Positions 31,288 through 40,013 of a DNA stretch of 64,000 bases are shown one piece after another. How positions within the stretch are numbered: the first letter of the stretch is position 1; every line of letters starts with the position of its first letter. A program made the translations under genes and the position numbers. The DNA comes from Eubacteriales Family XIII. Incertae Sedis bacterium (GTDB taxonomy: Bacteria; Bacillota; Clostridia; Peptostreptococcales; Anaerovoracaceae), in NCBI GenBank assembly GCA_031272365.1, contig JAISTX010000003.1, forward strand, positions 24,323-88,322. The letters run 5' to 3'. Below the pieces are notes generated by a model, which was given only the letters and a program-made list of their open reading frames with translations, did not search any database and was not told the DNA's origin.

Positions 31288-31326
31288 AAGGCTTGGGGTA
31301 GCCTGGGAGATGCGTCCTTCGCCGCC

Positions 31327-32463
31327 TTACGGCTGCTGGGGCGCCGGGGCCTGCGGCTGCACCGGCGGCATCGGCGGCCTTGGCGGCATCGGCGGCACCG
31401 GGCCTTGCGGGCCGTTCATGCGCCACGGGCCCGGCTTTTCCTTCTTCGGGTGCTTTTCCCGGTACTTCGCCAGCAGGCGCTTCACGAGCTTGCGGATGAA
31501 CCAGGCGCAGATGGCGATCACCGCGATCAGCCCGATCACCGGGGCCGCGCCCGCGAAGAACACCGCCGCGTTCTCGAGGAACTCCTTCACGCCCGTCGCG
31601 GAGAGCGACATCGCCTGCGACGCGCGGTCCCCCAGCGGCTCGCCGTCGGGGCCGATGGTCTCCGGCGTGATCAGCTCGTAGAGGCTCAGGTCCACCGTCG
31701 CGTAGTCCACGAGGTTGTCCATCTTGCGCAGGCTGCCCTGGTACTGGTCGAGCTCGTAGAGCACCTGCGAGAGCTCCTGCTCGAACACGATGATGTCCTC
31801 GGCCACCGTCGCCGTCTCAAGGTAGCCGACCAGCCGGTCCCGGCGCATCTCCAGCATCTGGATGCGCGCCTCGGTGTCGAAGTACGAGTCCGTCAGGTCC
31901 TCGGAAGACTTCTGCTTGTTCACGAGCTCGCCGACGCCCTCCAGCCCGCTGACGAGCCCGTCGTACTTCGCGACCGGCACGCGCAGGGACATCGTCGTGG
32001 TGCGCCCGTAGCTCTGATTATAACTATTCACGCCCCCGTCGCTGTTCTCGCTTGCGATGTAGCCGCCCGCGTCGCCGACGAGCTTGTTGATCTTCTGGTA
32101 GTCCTCGTCGAAGTTCTTCGTATTGAGCGTGAAGGACGCCGAGAAGGTGATCTTGTGCGCCGCGCTGCCGGCGGACTCCTGGATCTGGGCGGCGCTTGCG
32201 GCCGTGCCCGTGCCCCCGCCCGCAAACGAATCCGCCTCAACGGACGCCACGGACGGGGACTCCGCCACACTCTCTCCTATCGCCGAGGGGTCCATGTCCT
32301 CCATGTCGTAGTAGCCATCCCCCGCCCCCGCGGCGGCGTCCGTGGCGGCTTCCGCCGCAGAGCCTTCGCCGCCGCTCGCGGAGCAGGACGCAAACGACAG
32401 CGCCAGCACGAGGACGGCCGGGATGGCGATCAGTTTTTTCAAATTCAACGCATTGCCTTTCAT
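31327..32463 (-). CDS. DUF4349 domain lipoprotein
   Basis: Membrane-attached protein of unknown function, 378 residues. A lipoprotein signal ends LSFASC; a low-complexity Ala/Gly/Ser/Asp spacer follows (to about residue 100). The DUF4349 domain then has TLNTKNFDEDYQKINKLVGD and GGYIASE, a predicted coiled coil (RIQMLEMRRDRLVGYL to QVLYELDQYQGSLRKM), a C-terminal transmembrane helix near residues 295-320 (VIGLIAVIAICAWFI), a basic stretch, and a Pro/Gln tail with repeats of PPMPPRPP type. AGGAGG stands eight bases before the ATG. Proteins of this family often sit beside sigma/anti-sigma pairs; none is present here. Confidence 0.88.
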   Translation of the reverse strand: MKGNALNLKKLIAIPAVLVLALSFASCSASGGEGSAAEAATDAAAGAGDGYYDMEDMDPSAIGESVAESPSVASVEADSFAGGGTGTAASAAQIQESAGSAAHKITFSASFTLNTKNFDEDYQKINKLVGDAGGYIASENSDGGVNSYNQSYGRTTTMSLRVPVAKYDGLVSGLEGVGELVNKQKSSEDLTDSYFDTEARIQMLEMRRDRLVGYLETATVAEDIIVFEQELSQVLYELDQYQGSLRKMDNLVDYATVDLSLYELITPETIGPDGEPLGDRASQAMSLSATGVKEFLENAAVFFAGAAPVIGLIAVIAICAWFIRKLVKRLLAKYREKHPKKEKPGPWRMNGPQGPVPPMPPRPPMPPVQPQAPAPQQP

Positions 32464-32584
32464 TTTATTTTCCTCCTATCGCAAGTTTTAGTTTGCAGAT
32501 ACCCACAAAACCCGGCGCGCGCGGGAAACATTACACGGCGGCGGAGATTTTTTTTCGGGGAATATCCGGGCCGGCCAGCCATTC

Positions 32585-32670
32585 AAAATGCGTCGAAATG
32601 CAAGGTTTATTGCACAATCAACGATTGTCGGCTTTGTTATTGCAATAATATTTACATTTCGACGCAAATT
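32585..32670. repeat. Nested inverted repeats upstream of gltX
   Basis: An outer perfect 11-bp inverted repeat (GCGTCGAAATG at 32590-32600, CATTTCGACGC at 32655-32665) encloses ACAATC-AAC-GATTGT and the 12-bp palindrome TTATTGCAATAA (32637-32648). The rest of the gap 32464-32776 holds the DUF4349 ribosome site and the gltX promoter and no gene. Confidence 0.6.
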
Positions 32671-32760
32671 CGGGCTTGTGGAGTCCGAAATCCGGGCCGC
32701 CGCGCCATGCCGCGTGGATGCCAAATCCTTTGCCCAGGCCAACGAGCCCGGGGCGCATTA

Positions 32761-32769
32761 TGGTATACT
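32761..32769 (+). promoter_or_regulatory. Extended -10 of a leaderless gltX mRNA
   Basis: TGGTATACT, the same nine bases as before the amidohydrolase and the response-regulator genes, ends seven bases before the gltX ATG at 32777. No ribosome site precedes this ATG. Confidence 0.6.
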
Positions 32770-32776
32770 GGTAGCC

Positions 32777-34516
32777 ATGGATGGAGACAACAAAATTTGC
32801 AATAACGATCATGAACGGCTTGCCGCTCTGCTCTTCCCGGACGGCGAAGACGGGCGGGATGCCGGCGATTTCGAGGCGCTCTACCCGCACAGGGGACTGC
32901 CCGAGGGGGCGGCCGTGACGCGGCTCGGGCCAAGCCCCACGGGCTTCGTCCACCTCGGCAACCTCTTCATGGCGACCGTCAACACCCGGCTCGCGCAGCA
33001 GTCCGGCGGCGTGTGCTACCTGCGCGTCGAGGACACCGACCGCAAGCGCGAGGTAGCGGGCGCGGTGGAGATGCTCCTCCGGTCGCTCGCGTACTTCGGC
33101 ATCTCCTTCGGCGAGGGCGTCACCCTCCCGGGCGGGGGCGAAGGCGAAGGCGGCGAAGCCGGCGGCCAGGCGGTGGAGAAGGGCGCGTACGGCCCCTACT
33201 ACCAGTCGCGGCGCCGGGAGGTCTACCACGCCTTCGCGAAGAAGCTCGTGCTCGCGGGCAAGGCCTACCCCTGCTTCCTGACGGAAGCGGAGATCGAGGA
33301 AATCCGCGCGGAGCAGGAGGCGGGGAAGGAGCTGCCCGGCATCTACGGCCCCTACGCCCGCTGGCGCGGCGCCGCCTACGAGGAAGTGGAGGGGCGCATC
33401 CGCGCGGGCGAGCCCTGGGTGCTGCGCATCAACGCGGACCTCTGCGAAACAGAGGAAAGCGTCACGGACGGCATCAGAGGCCCGCTCACGCTCCCGCGCA
33501 ACGTGCTTGACACTGTTATTCTCAAAACGGACGGGCTGCCGACCTACCATTTCGCGCACGTCGTAGACGACCACCTCATGCGGACGACGCACGTCATCCG
33601 CGGCGAGGAGTGGCTGCCGTCGCTGCCCATCCACCTCATGCTCACGGCCGCGCTCGGCTTCGCCGCGCCCGTCTACTGCCACACCGCGCTGCTCATGAAG
33701 ATCGACGGGCAGACCGGCACGAAGCGCAAGCTGTCCAAGCGCAAGGACCCCGAGCTCGCGCTCTCCTGGTACATGGCCGAGGGCTACCACCCGGCGGCGC
33801 TCACCGAGTACCTCCTGACCGTCATCAACTCCGACTACGAGGAGTGGCGGCTCGCGAACCCGCAGGCGGACAGCGGCCAGTTCACCGTCACGACAGGGAA
33901 GATGGGCGCCAGCGGCATCCTCTTCGACCTCAAGAAGCTCGAGGACGTCAGCAAGGACACGCTGCTGCGCATCCCGGCGGGCGCGCTCGCGGACTTCCTT
34001 TTGGACTGGGCCCAACGCGAGAACCCGGACGCCCACCGCGTGCTGTCCGAGAACAAGATCACGCTCGTCCACGCGCTCGACGTGGGCCGGACGGGCGCCA
34101 AGCCGCGCAAGGACCTCGCGTACGCGAAGCAGATTTTCGAGTTCATCGGCTATTTCTTCGATGAATTTTTTGCAATAACAGAGCCGCTGCCGGACAACGT
34201 CACGCACGAAGACGCGGCCCTGATTTGGGGGGACTACCTGAAATCGTACGACCACGGCGACGACCGTGACGTTTGGTTTTCGAAGATCCGCGGCATCGCG
34301 GAGGCGCGCGGCTACGCGCCCCGGCCGAAGGACTTCAAGCAGGACCCCGATGCGTGGAAAGGCCATGTCGGCGACGTCAGCTGCGTCATCCGGCTCGCGC
34401 TCGTCGGGCGGAAGGATTCGCCGGATCTGTGGGAAATCCAGCAGATCCTCGGAGAGGCCCGCGTGCGGGCGCGCGTCGCCGGGGCGGCGGGAAAATTAGG
34501 GCAGGGGAGCAGATGA
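32777..34516 (+). CDS. gltX: Glutamate--tRNA ligase
   Basis: Class I synthetase that charges tRNA-Glu, 579 residues from ATG 32777 (MDGDNKICNN). Seen: class I HIGH-type motif in LGPSPTGFVHLGNLF, YLRVEDTDRKREV, YHFAHVVDDHLM, THVIRGEEWLPS and the KMSKS-type KRKLSKRKDPE. It is longer than the roughly 480-residue standard enzyme and matches the long clostridial form with the pre-sequence ALYPHRGLPEGAAVTR. A Gly/Glu-rich insert (about residues 116-130) follows the first motif region. The open frame upstream of 32777 is not used. The stop overlaps the start of a histidine kinase gene (ATGA). Confidence 0.95.
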   Translation: MDGDNKICNNDHERLAALLFPDGEDGRDAGDFEALYPHRGLPEGAAVTRLGPSPTGFVHLGNLFMATVNTRLAQQSGGVCYLRVEDTDRKREVAGAVEMLLRSLAYFGISFGEGVTLPGGGEGEGGEAGGQAVEKGAYGPYYQSRRREVYHAFAKKLVLAGKAYPCFLTEAEIEEIRAEQEAGKELPGIYGPYARWRGAAYEEVEGRIRAGEPWVLRINADLCETEESVTDGIRGPLTLPRNVLDTVILKTDGLPTYHFAHVVDDHLMRTTHVIRGEEWLPSLPIHLMLTAALGFAAPVYCHTALLMKIDGQTGTKRKLSKRKDPELALSWYMAEGYHPAALTEYLLTVINSDYEEWRLANPQADSGQFTVTTGKMGASGILFDLKKLEDVSKDTLLRIPAGALADFLLDWAQRENPDAHRVLSENKITLVHALDVGRTGAKPRKDLAYAKQIFEFIGYFFDEFFAITEPLPDNVTHEDAALIWGDYLKSYDHGDDRDVWFSKIRGIAEARGYAPRPKDFKQDPDAWKGHVGDVSCVIRLALVGRKDSPDLWEIQQILGEARVRARVAGAAGKLGQGSR

Positions 34517-37485
34517 ACAAGAAATACAAGAGCTTCATTGACCGTTATGTCTACAACGACGAGCTGAGCTTCGACGCGCGGGTGTTCAACCTGATCTGCC
34601 TCGTCGGCATCGCGTCTTTGCTCGTGTCCGTCGTCGGCCATGTGATTGAACGGTCCAACACCGAGCTCATGGTGCTCAAGGTCGTCATGGTGGGATCCAA
34701 CGTCCTGCTGTTCTTCCTCGGCAACAGCTTCAAGCTCTACCGGGCCGGGCGCGTCATCGCGATCGTCGGGTTCTCCTACGTCATGATCCCGCTGCTCTTC
34801 TTCATGAACGGCGGGGCGGAGGGCGGCATCGCGGCCTATTTCGTGCTGGCCCTCATCCTCATCGCGCTGCTCGCGCACGGGCGCGCGTTCTGGGCCTTCC
34901 TCTGCGGGAACATCGCGGTCATCGTCTTCTGCTACGTCGTCGACATGAAATACCCGCGGTGGATCGTGCCGCTGAACGCGTTCCAGCACTACGCGGACAA
35001 CATCCTCTCCATCCTCGTGACCGTCATGTTCATCGGGCTGATCATCCGCGGGCTGTCCGAGCTGTTCCGGCGCGAGCAGGCGAAGGCGGAGGCCGCGAGC
35101 CGCGCGAAGAGCGATTTCCTCGCGCAGATGAGCCACGAGATGCGGACGCCGATGAACGTGATCATCGGGATTTCGAAGATCCTGTCCACCGAGCACCGCA
35201 TCGAGAAGCACCAGGACGGCATGAAGAAAATCGAAACGGCGTCCTCGCACCTGCTCGGCGTCATCAACGACATCCTCGACATGAGCAAGATCGAGGCGAA
35301 CAAGCTGGAGCTCTTCCAGGAGCCGTTCTCCTGGCAGGAGATGCTGGGCAGCGCGGCGGCCATCCTGCAGTACACGGCGGAGGAGAAAAACCTGGAATTC
35401 GTGGCGGAGAGCGACCCGTCCATCCCGGACAGCCTCGTCGGCGACCGGCAGCGCATCGCGCAGGTCGTCACGAACCTCCTCTCCAACGCGGTCAAATTCA
35501 CGCCGGCGGGCGGCAGCGTCTATATGTCCGCGACGCACGAAGGCGTCGAGGAAGGGCGCCACCGCATCCGCGTCGCCGTGGCGGACACGGGCATCGGCAT
35601 CTCGGAAGAGCAGATGCCCAGGCTGTTCCACTCCTTCGAGCAGGCGGACAACAGCACGACGCGCCGGTACGGCGGCACGGGGCTCGGCCTGGCGATCTCC
35701 AAAAACATCGTGGAGATGATGGACGGGTGGATCGGCGTCTCGTCGGAGCCCGGGGAAGGGTCCACGTTCACGTTTGAGATCTTGCTGCCGGAGGAGGGAG
35801 CCGCAGCCGCCGAGGCGGTGGCGGCCGTGGCCCCGGTAAGGACGAAAAAAAAGGCGGCGCCCGCAACAGCGGCAGCGGCGGCGGCGGCCGTGGCCCCGGC
35901 AATGACGCGAAAAGAGGCCGCAGCCGCGAGGAAGCAAGCGGCGGCCGCGAAGAAAAAGGCTGCGGCGGAAGCGAAGAAAGAAGCCGCGGCGGCAAAGAAG
36001 GCGGCAGCGGAAGCAAAGCGGGAGGAGGCTGCGGCGGCGAAGCGGGAAGCCGCAGCCGCAGCGGAAGCGCAAAAGAAAGCGGAGGCGGAAGCGAAGCGGG
36101 AAGCCGCAGCAGCGGCGGAAGCGCAGAAGAAAGCGGAGGCGGAAGCAAAGCGGGAAGCCGCAGCGGCGGCGGAAGCGCAGAAGAAAGCGGAGGCGGAAGC
36201 GAAGCGGGAAGCCGCAGCAGCGGCGGAAGCGCAAAAGAAAGCAGAGGCGGAAGCGAAGCGGGAAGCCGCAGCCGCAGCGGAAGCGCAGAAAAAAGCGGAG
36301 GCGGAAGCGAAGCGGAAGGCTGCGGCAGATGCGGCGGAGGCCCCCATAGCGGAGGCCCCGGCGGCAGCAAAGGCGGCGTCAAAAACAACGACCATGCTCG
36401 AAGATCTGGCAGCGGCGGCGGCGGCAGAAGCGGCCGCGGGCGCCCCGGAGGCCACGGCCCCGGCGGTGGGCGCTCCGCAAGAGGCGGCAGAAGCCCCGGC
36501 GGCGGCACCAGACATTCCGCAAGAAGCCCGGGCGGGCGCCCCCGTGGACGCAGCGACGGAAACTGCGGCGGCGGGCACCCCCCCGCAAGAAGCGGCGGCG
36601 GAGCCCCTCCAGCCCGCGCCGATGCCGAAGAAAAAGCCCCCCGCGAAGTCCGCGAGCAAGACCCTGCGGAACACGACGGGCAAGTCGGGCGCCGGCGCCG
36701 CGCGGGGAAGGACCCAGGGCAAGGCGCAAGGAAGGCCCCCGGCGCAGGGGACGGCCCAGGCGCGTCCGCGAGGGAAGGGCCAGGGGAAGCCCGCCGGAAC
36801 CCCGGCGGTGAGGCCCACGACAAGACCCGCGACGAGGCCTGCCGTGCGGCCGACGGGGAAACCCGCGCCGAAAGATGCGGGGAGGGCCAGGCGGAGGCCC
36901 GCCGGCGCCGCGCCGGCGCCGCCCGTGACGGCACCCGTGGCGCCTGTGACGCCCGTGGCAGCCACACCGCCCGTAGCACCCGCACCGCCCGTAGCACCGG
37001 CACCACCCACACCGCCCGTGGCGACACCCATGACGCCTGTGGCAATGCCCACGACGACCCGCCCGGCGGCCGCGGCAGGCGGCCTGCCCGATTTCACGGG
37101 CTGCACGGTGCTCATCGCCGAAGACGTGGACATCAACCGCGAGATCATCACGACGTTGCTCGAGCCGACCGGCGCCGCCATGGACACCGCCGTCAACGGC
37201 AGGGAGGCCGTCGAGAAATTTTTCGAGAAATGCGTCGCCGGGAACGGCTACGACATGATCCTCATGGACATCCAGATGCCCGAGATGGACGGCTACGAGG
37301 CGACGAAGCGCATCCGCGAGCTCGGCACGTCCTGCTCCGGCACCGTGCCCATCGTCGCGATGACCGCCAACGTCTTCAAGGAGGACATCGACAAAGCGCT
37401 CGAATCCGGCATGAACGACCACCTCGGCAAGCCCATCGTCTTCGAGGACGTCCTCGCCAAGATGAAAAAACACATGCGGCGGTGA
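34513..37485 (+). CDS. Hybrid histidine kinase with long low-complexity linker
   Basis: Membrane hybrid kinase of 990 residues from ATG 34513, four bases overlapping gltX. In order: five or six transmembrane segments (about 25-185) with no separate sensor domain, a short coiled coil, HisKA with SHEMRTPMN (His208), HATPase with N box NLLSNAVKF, DTGIGI and GGTGLGLAIS (to about 426), an unusual linker (427-856), and a receiver domain with phospho-acceptor Asp919 in LMDIQMPEMDG. The linker is first Ala/Lys/Glu-rich, including five exact-length 18-residue repeats, then Pro/Ala/Lys/Arg-rich like histone H1, then PVAP repeats. The signal and output are unknown. Confidence 0.9.
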   Translation: MNKKYKSFIDRYVYNDELSFDARVFNLICLVGIASLLVSVVGHVIERSNTELMVLKVVMVGSNVLLFFLGNSFKLYRAGRVIAIVGFSYVMIPLLFFMNGGAEGGIAAYFVLALILIALLAHGRAFWAFLCGNIAVIVFCYVVDMKYPRWIVPLNAFQHYADNILSILVTVMFIGLIIRGLSELFRREQAKAEAASRAKSDFLAQMSHEMRTPMNVIIGISKILSTEHRIEKHQDGMKKIETASSHLLGVINDILDMSKIEANKLELFQEPFSWQEMLGSAAAILQYTAEEKNLEFVAESDPSIPDSLVGDRQRIAQVVTNLLSNAVKFTPAGGSVYMSATHEGVEEGRHRIRVAVADTGIGISEEQMPRLFHSFEQADNSTTRRYGGTGLGLAISKNIVEMMDGWIGVSSEPGEGSTFTFEILLPEEGAAAAEAVAAVAPVRTKKKAAPATAAAAAAAVAPAMTRKEAAAARKQAAAAKKKAAAEAKKEAAAAKKAAAEAKREEAAAAKREAAAAAEAQKKAEAEAKREAAAAAEAQKKAEAEAKREAAAAAEAQKKAEAEAKREAAAAAEAQKKAEAEAKREAAAAAEAQKKAEAEAKRKAAADAAEAPIAEAPAAAKAASKTTTMLEDLAAAAAAEAAAGAPEATAPAVGAPQEAAEAPAAAPDIPQEARAGAPVDAATETAAAGTPPQEAAAEPLQPAPMPKKKPPAKSASKTLRNTTGKSGAGAARGRTQGKAQGRPPAQGTAQARPRGKGQGKPAGTPAVRPTTRPATRPAVRPTGKPAPKDAGRARRRPAGAAPAPPVTAPVAPVTPVAATPPVAPAPPVAPAPPTPPVATPMTPVAMPTTTRPAAAAGGLPDFTGCTVLIAEDVDINREIITTLLEPTGAAMDTAVNGREAVEKFFEKCVAGNGYDMILMDIQMPEMDGYEATKRIRELGTSCSGTVPIVAMTANVFKEDIDKALESGMNDHLGKPIVFEDVLAKMKKHMRR
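36040..36309 (+). repeat. Five tandem 54-bp repeats in the hybrid kinase linker
   Basis: Five units of exactly 54 bases encode KREAAAAAEAQKKAEAEA five times (residues 510-599). Unit length is a multiple of three, so copy-number change keeps the frame. The peptide should form a long charged single helix like the TolA stalk. Confidence 0.92.
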
Positions 37486-37528
37486 CGCGATTCCGCGGAT
37501 CAGCCGCTGTCGGGCGGCTCCCCGCAGG

Positions 37529-37978
37529 TCACCCGTACATGAAGGTCAGCTCGCAAGAGGCCACGGGCTTGGCGCCCTCCGGCAGGCTGCCATCCTCGGC
37601 AGCCTTGTAGGCACGGGCGACGCCCTTGCCGCCGCGGCTCTTCAGGCCGACGATCTCGACCTCGAGGCGCAGCGTGTCGCCGGGCTTCACCATATCGCGG
37701 AACTTGCACTGGTCGAGGCCGCCGAAGAACGCGTTGCGGCCCTTGTTTTCCGGCACCGAGAGCACGCAGAGCGCGCCCGCCTGGGCCATCGCCTCGATGA
37801 GCAGCACGCCCGGCATGACCGGGTTCCCCGGGAAATGGCCGACCGTCCAAAACTCGTCCGCGCGGACGCGCTTCAGGCAGACCGCGCGCGCGCCGGGCGA
37901 GAGCTCCAGCGCCTCGTCGATCATCAGGAAGGGCTCCCGTTGCGGGATGTACTCTTTGATCTGTACAGTTGTCAGCAT
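37529..37978 (-). CDS. fabZ: 3-hydroxyacyl-ACP dehydratase FabZ
   Basis: Dehydrates 3-hydroxyacyl-ACP in fatty acid elongation. The 149 residues have a hot-dog fold with the signature GHFPGNPVMPGVLLIEAMAQAG (catalytic His, and the Glu in LIEAM). It is the last gene of the fab operon, four bases after fabF. No FabM, FabN or FabA homologue is seen, so the source of unsaturated fatty acids is not shown here. Confidence 0.96.
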   Translation of the reverse strand: MLTTVQIKEYIPQREPFLMIDEALELSPGARAVCLKRVRADEFWTVGHFPGNPVMPGVLLIEAMAQAGALCVLSVPENKGRNAFFGGLDQCKFRDMVKPGDTLRLEVEIVGLKSRGGKGVARAYKAAEDGSLPEGAKPVASCELTFMYG

Positions 37979-37982
37979 CGCC

Positions 37983-39218
37983 TCACTCCTCCGCCCGCTT
38001 GAAGACCACGACGCCGTTGTGGCCGCCGAAGCCGAAATTGTTGCTCATCGCGTAGCGGATGTCCGCCTTCCTGGCGCCCTCCGTCACGTAGTCGAGGTCG
38101 AGGTCCGGGTCGGGGACGTCGCGGCCGATCGTCGGCGGCAGGACGCCCTCCGCGAGCGCGTGGACGCAGGCGACCGCCTCGATCGCGCCGGCCGCGCCGA
38201 GCAGGTGCGCCGTCATGGACTTCGTCGAGCTGATCGGCACCTTGTAGGCCGCCGCGCCGAACACGTCCTTGATCGCCTTCGTCTCCATCGCGTCGTTGAG
38301 CGGCGTGCTCGTGCCGTGCGCGTTGATGTAGCCGATATCCTCCGGCTTGATGCCCGCCGACTCGATCGCCATCGCCACCGCGCCGGCCGCGTAGACGCCC
38401 GACTCCAGCGGCGCCGTGATGTGGTGCGCGTCGCACGTCGTGCCGTAGCCGGCGACCTCGCCGAGGATCACAGCCCCGCGCGCCTTCGCGTGCTCGTATT
38501 CCTCGAGCACGAGCACGCCCGCGCCCTCGCCCATGACGAAGCCCGCGCGCTCCTTGTCAAAGGGGATGGAGGCGCGCCGGGGGTCCTGCGACGTGCTCAT
38601 CGCCTTCATGTTTGCGAAACTCGAGAAGCTGATCGCCGCGAACGGCGCCTCCGCCGCGCCGCAAACGACCGCGTCCGCGTAGCCGTCCCGGACCGCGCGC
38701 CACGCCTCGCCGATGCAATTGGTCCCGCTCGCGCAGGCCGTCACGATGTCCATCGCCGTGCCGTGCAGCCCGTGCTTGATCGCGATGCTGCCGGAGACCA
38801 TGTTGCCGATGATCATCGGGACGAAGAGCGCCGACGTGAAGCGCACGCCCTTCTCGTGGATCTTCGTGATCTCGCCCTCGATCGTCATGATGCCGCCGAT
38901 GCCGCTGCCGACGTACGTGCTCACGCGCGCCGCGTCGATGTTCTCCCCCGGCACGAGGCCGCTCATCGCGATCGCCTCGTCCGCCGCGACGACGCCGTAC
39001 TGCGCGAACAGGTCCATGCGCTTCGCCTCGCGCGGGTCGGGGTACTCGAAGCCCTTGACCTCCGCGCCCATCGTGACCTTCTGGTCGGACGTGTCAAACC
39101 GCGTGATGGGCGCGATGCCGCAAACGCCGTCCTTCATCGCCTGCCACATCGCCGCCTCCGTGTTGCCGATGGGGGTGACCGCGCCGATGCCCGTGATCGC
39201 TACTCTCTTCCTGTCCAT
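37983..39218 (-). CDS. fabF: 3-oxoacyl-ACP synthase II FabF
   Basis: Condensing enzyme for chain elongation, 411 residues. The ATG at 39218 is chosen because AAAGGA lies seven bases before it and the protein then begins MDRKRVAITGIG as in the family; an ATG two codons upstream is possible. Catalytic residues are visible: Cys in VTACASGTN, His in NAHGTSTPLND and His in KSMTAHLLGAAG; the C-terminal SNNFGFGGHN is also present. It lies between fabG and fabZ. Confidence 0.96.
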   Translation of the reverse strand: MDRKRVAITGIGAVTPIGNTEAAMWQAMKDGVCGIAPITRFDTSDQKVTMGAEVKGFEYPDPREAKRMDLFAQYGVVAADEAIAMSGLVPGENIDAARVSTYVGSGIGGIMTIEGEITKIHEKGVRFTSALFVPMIIGNMVSGSIAIKHGLHGTAMDIVTACASGTNCIGEAWRAVRDGYADAVVCGAAEAPFAAISFSSFANMKAMSTSQDPRRASIPFDKERAGFVMGEGAGVLVLEEYEHAKARGAVILGEVAGYGTTCDAHHITAPLESGVYAAGAVAMAIESAGIKPEDIGYINAHGTSTPLNDAMETKAIKDVFGAAAYKVPISSTKSMTAHLLGAAGAIEAVACVHALAEGVLPPTIGRDVPDPDLDLDYVTEGARKADIRYAMSNNFGFGGHNGVVVFKRAEE

Positions 39219-39233
39219 GTCCATGTCCTTTCT

Positions 39234-39989
39234 CTAAAGAACCAGGCCGCCGTCGACGGCGATGACCTGGCCGGTGATGTAAGATGCCTTGTCCGAGGCC
39301 AGGAAGAGCGCGAGCTCCGCGATGTCCTCCGGCTCGCCCGCGCGGCCCAGCGTGATCGCCGAGACGCTCCTCGCCATCTGCTCCTCCGTCAAGAGGGCCG
39401 TCATGCTCGTATTGATGAAGCCCGGCGCGATCGCGTTGACCGTGATGCCGCGCGAGCCGAGCTCTTTCGCCGCCGACTTCGTGAGGCCGATGAGGCCCGC
39501 TTTGGAAGCCGAATAATTGGCCTGGCCCGCATTGCCCTTGACGCCGGAGACCGAACTCATATTGATGATGCGGCCGCTGCGCTGCTTGACCATGAGCGCG
39601 GACAGCTCCTTCGTCATGTAGAAGGCGCCGTTCAGGTTGATCGCCACGACGCGGTCGAAACTCTCCGGCTTCATGCGCAGCATCAGCCCGTCGTCGGTGA
39701 TGCCCGCGTTGTTCACGAGGATGTCGCAGCCGCCGAAATCCTCCTTCATCCGCGCCGCCGCCTCCTTCGCGAAAGCCGGGTCGCTCACGTCGCCCTTCAA
39801 AGAGAACGCCCTCGCGCTCCCGGCCTCCTTCAAAAGGGCGACCGCCTCCGCCGCCACGGCGTCGTCGCCGTAGTCCGCAATGGCGACCTGCGCGCCCTGC
39901 GCCGCGAACGCGAGCGCGATGGCGCGCCCGATGCCGCGCGAGCCGCCCGTGACGAGGGCGGATTTTCCCTGTAGCAGTTGATTCGACAT
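39234..39989 (-). CDS. fabG: 3-oxoacyl-ACP reductase FabG
   Basis: NADPH-dependent short-chain dehydrogenase that reduces 3-oxoacyl-ACP, 251 residues. Seen: TGGSRGIGRAIA near the N-terminus, NNAGITDDGLMLRM, catalytic Ser in INMSSVSG and YSASKAG with Tyr and Lys, and IAPGFINT. It lies 24 bases after fabD and 15 before fabF in a tight operon. Confidence 0.96.
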   Translation of the reverse strand: MSNQLLQGKSALVTGGSRGIGRAIALAFAAQGAQVAIADYGDDAVAAEAVALLKEAGSARAFSLKGDVSDPAFAKEAAARMKEDFGGCDILVNNAGITDDGLMLRMKPESFDRVVAINLNGAFYMTKELSALMVKQRSGRIINMSSVSGVKGNAGQANYSASKAGLIGLTKSAAKELGSRGITVNAIAPGFINTSMTALLTEEQMARSVSAITLGRAGEPEDIAELALFLASDKASYITGQVIAVDGGLVL

Positions 39990-40013
39990 GGTAGTTTTCT
40001 CCCTTCGGGGTTC

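Noticed and set aside
32464..32776. T-box leader upstream of gltX
   Set aside because: No T-box consensus (AGGGTGGNACCGCG) or terminator was seen, and the predicted start of transcription is at the ATG.
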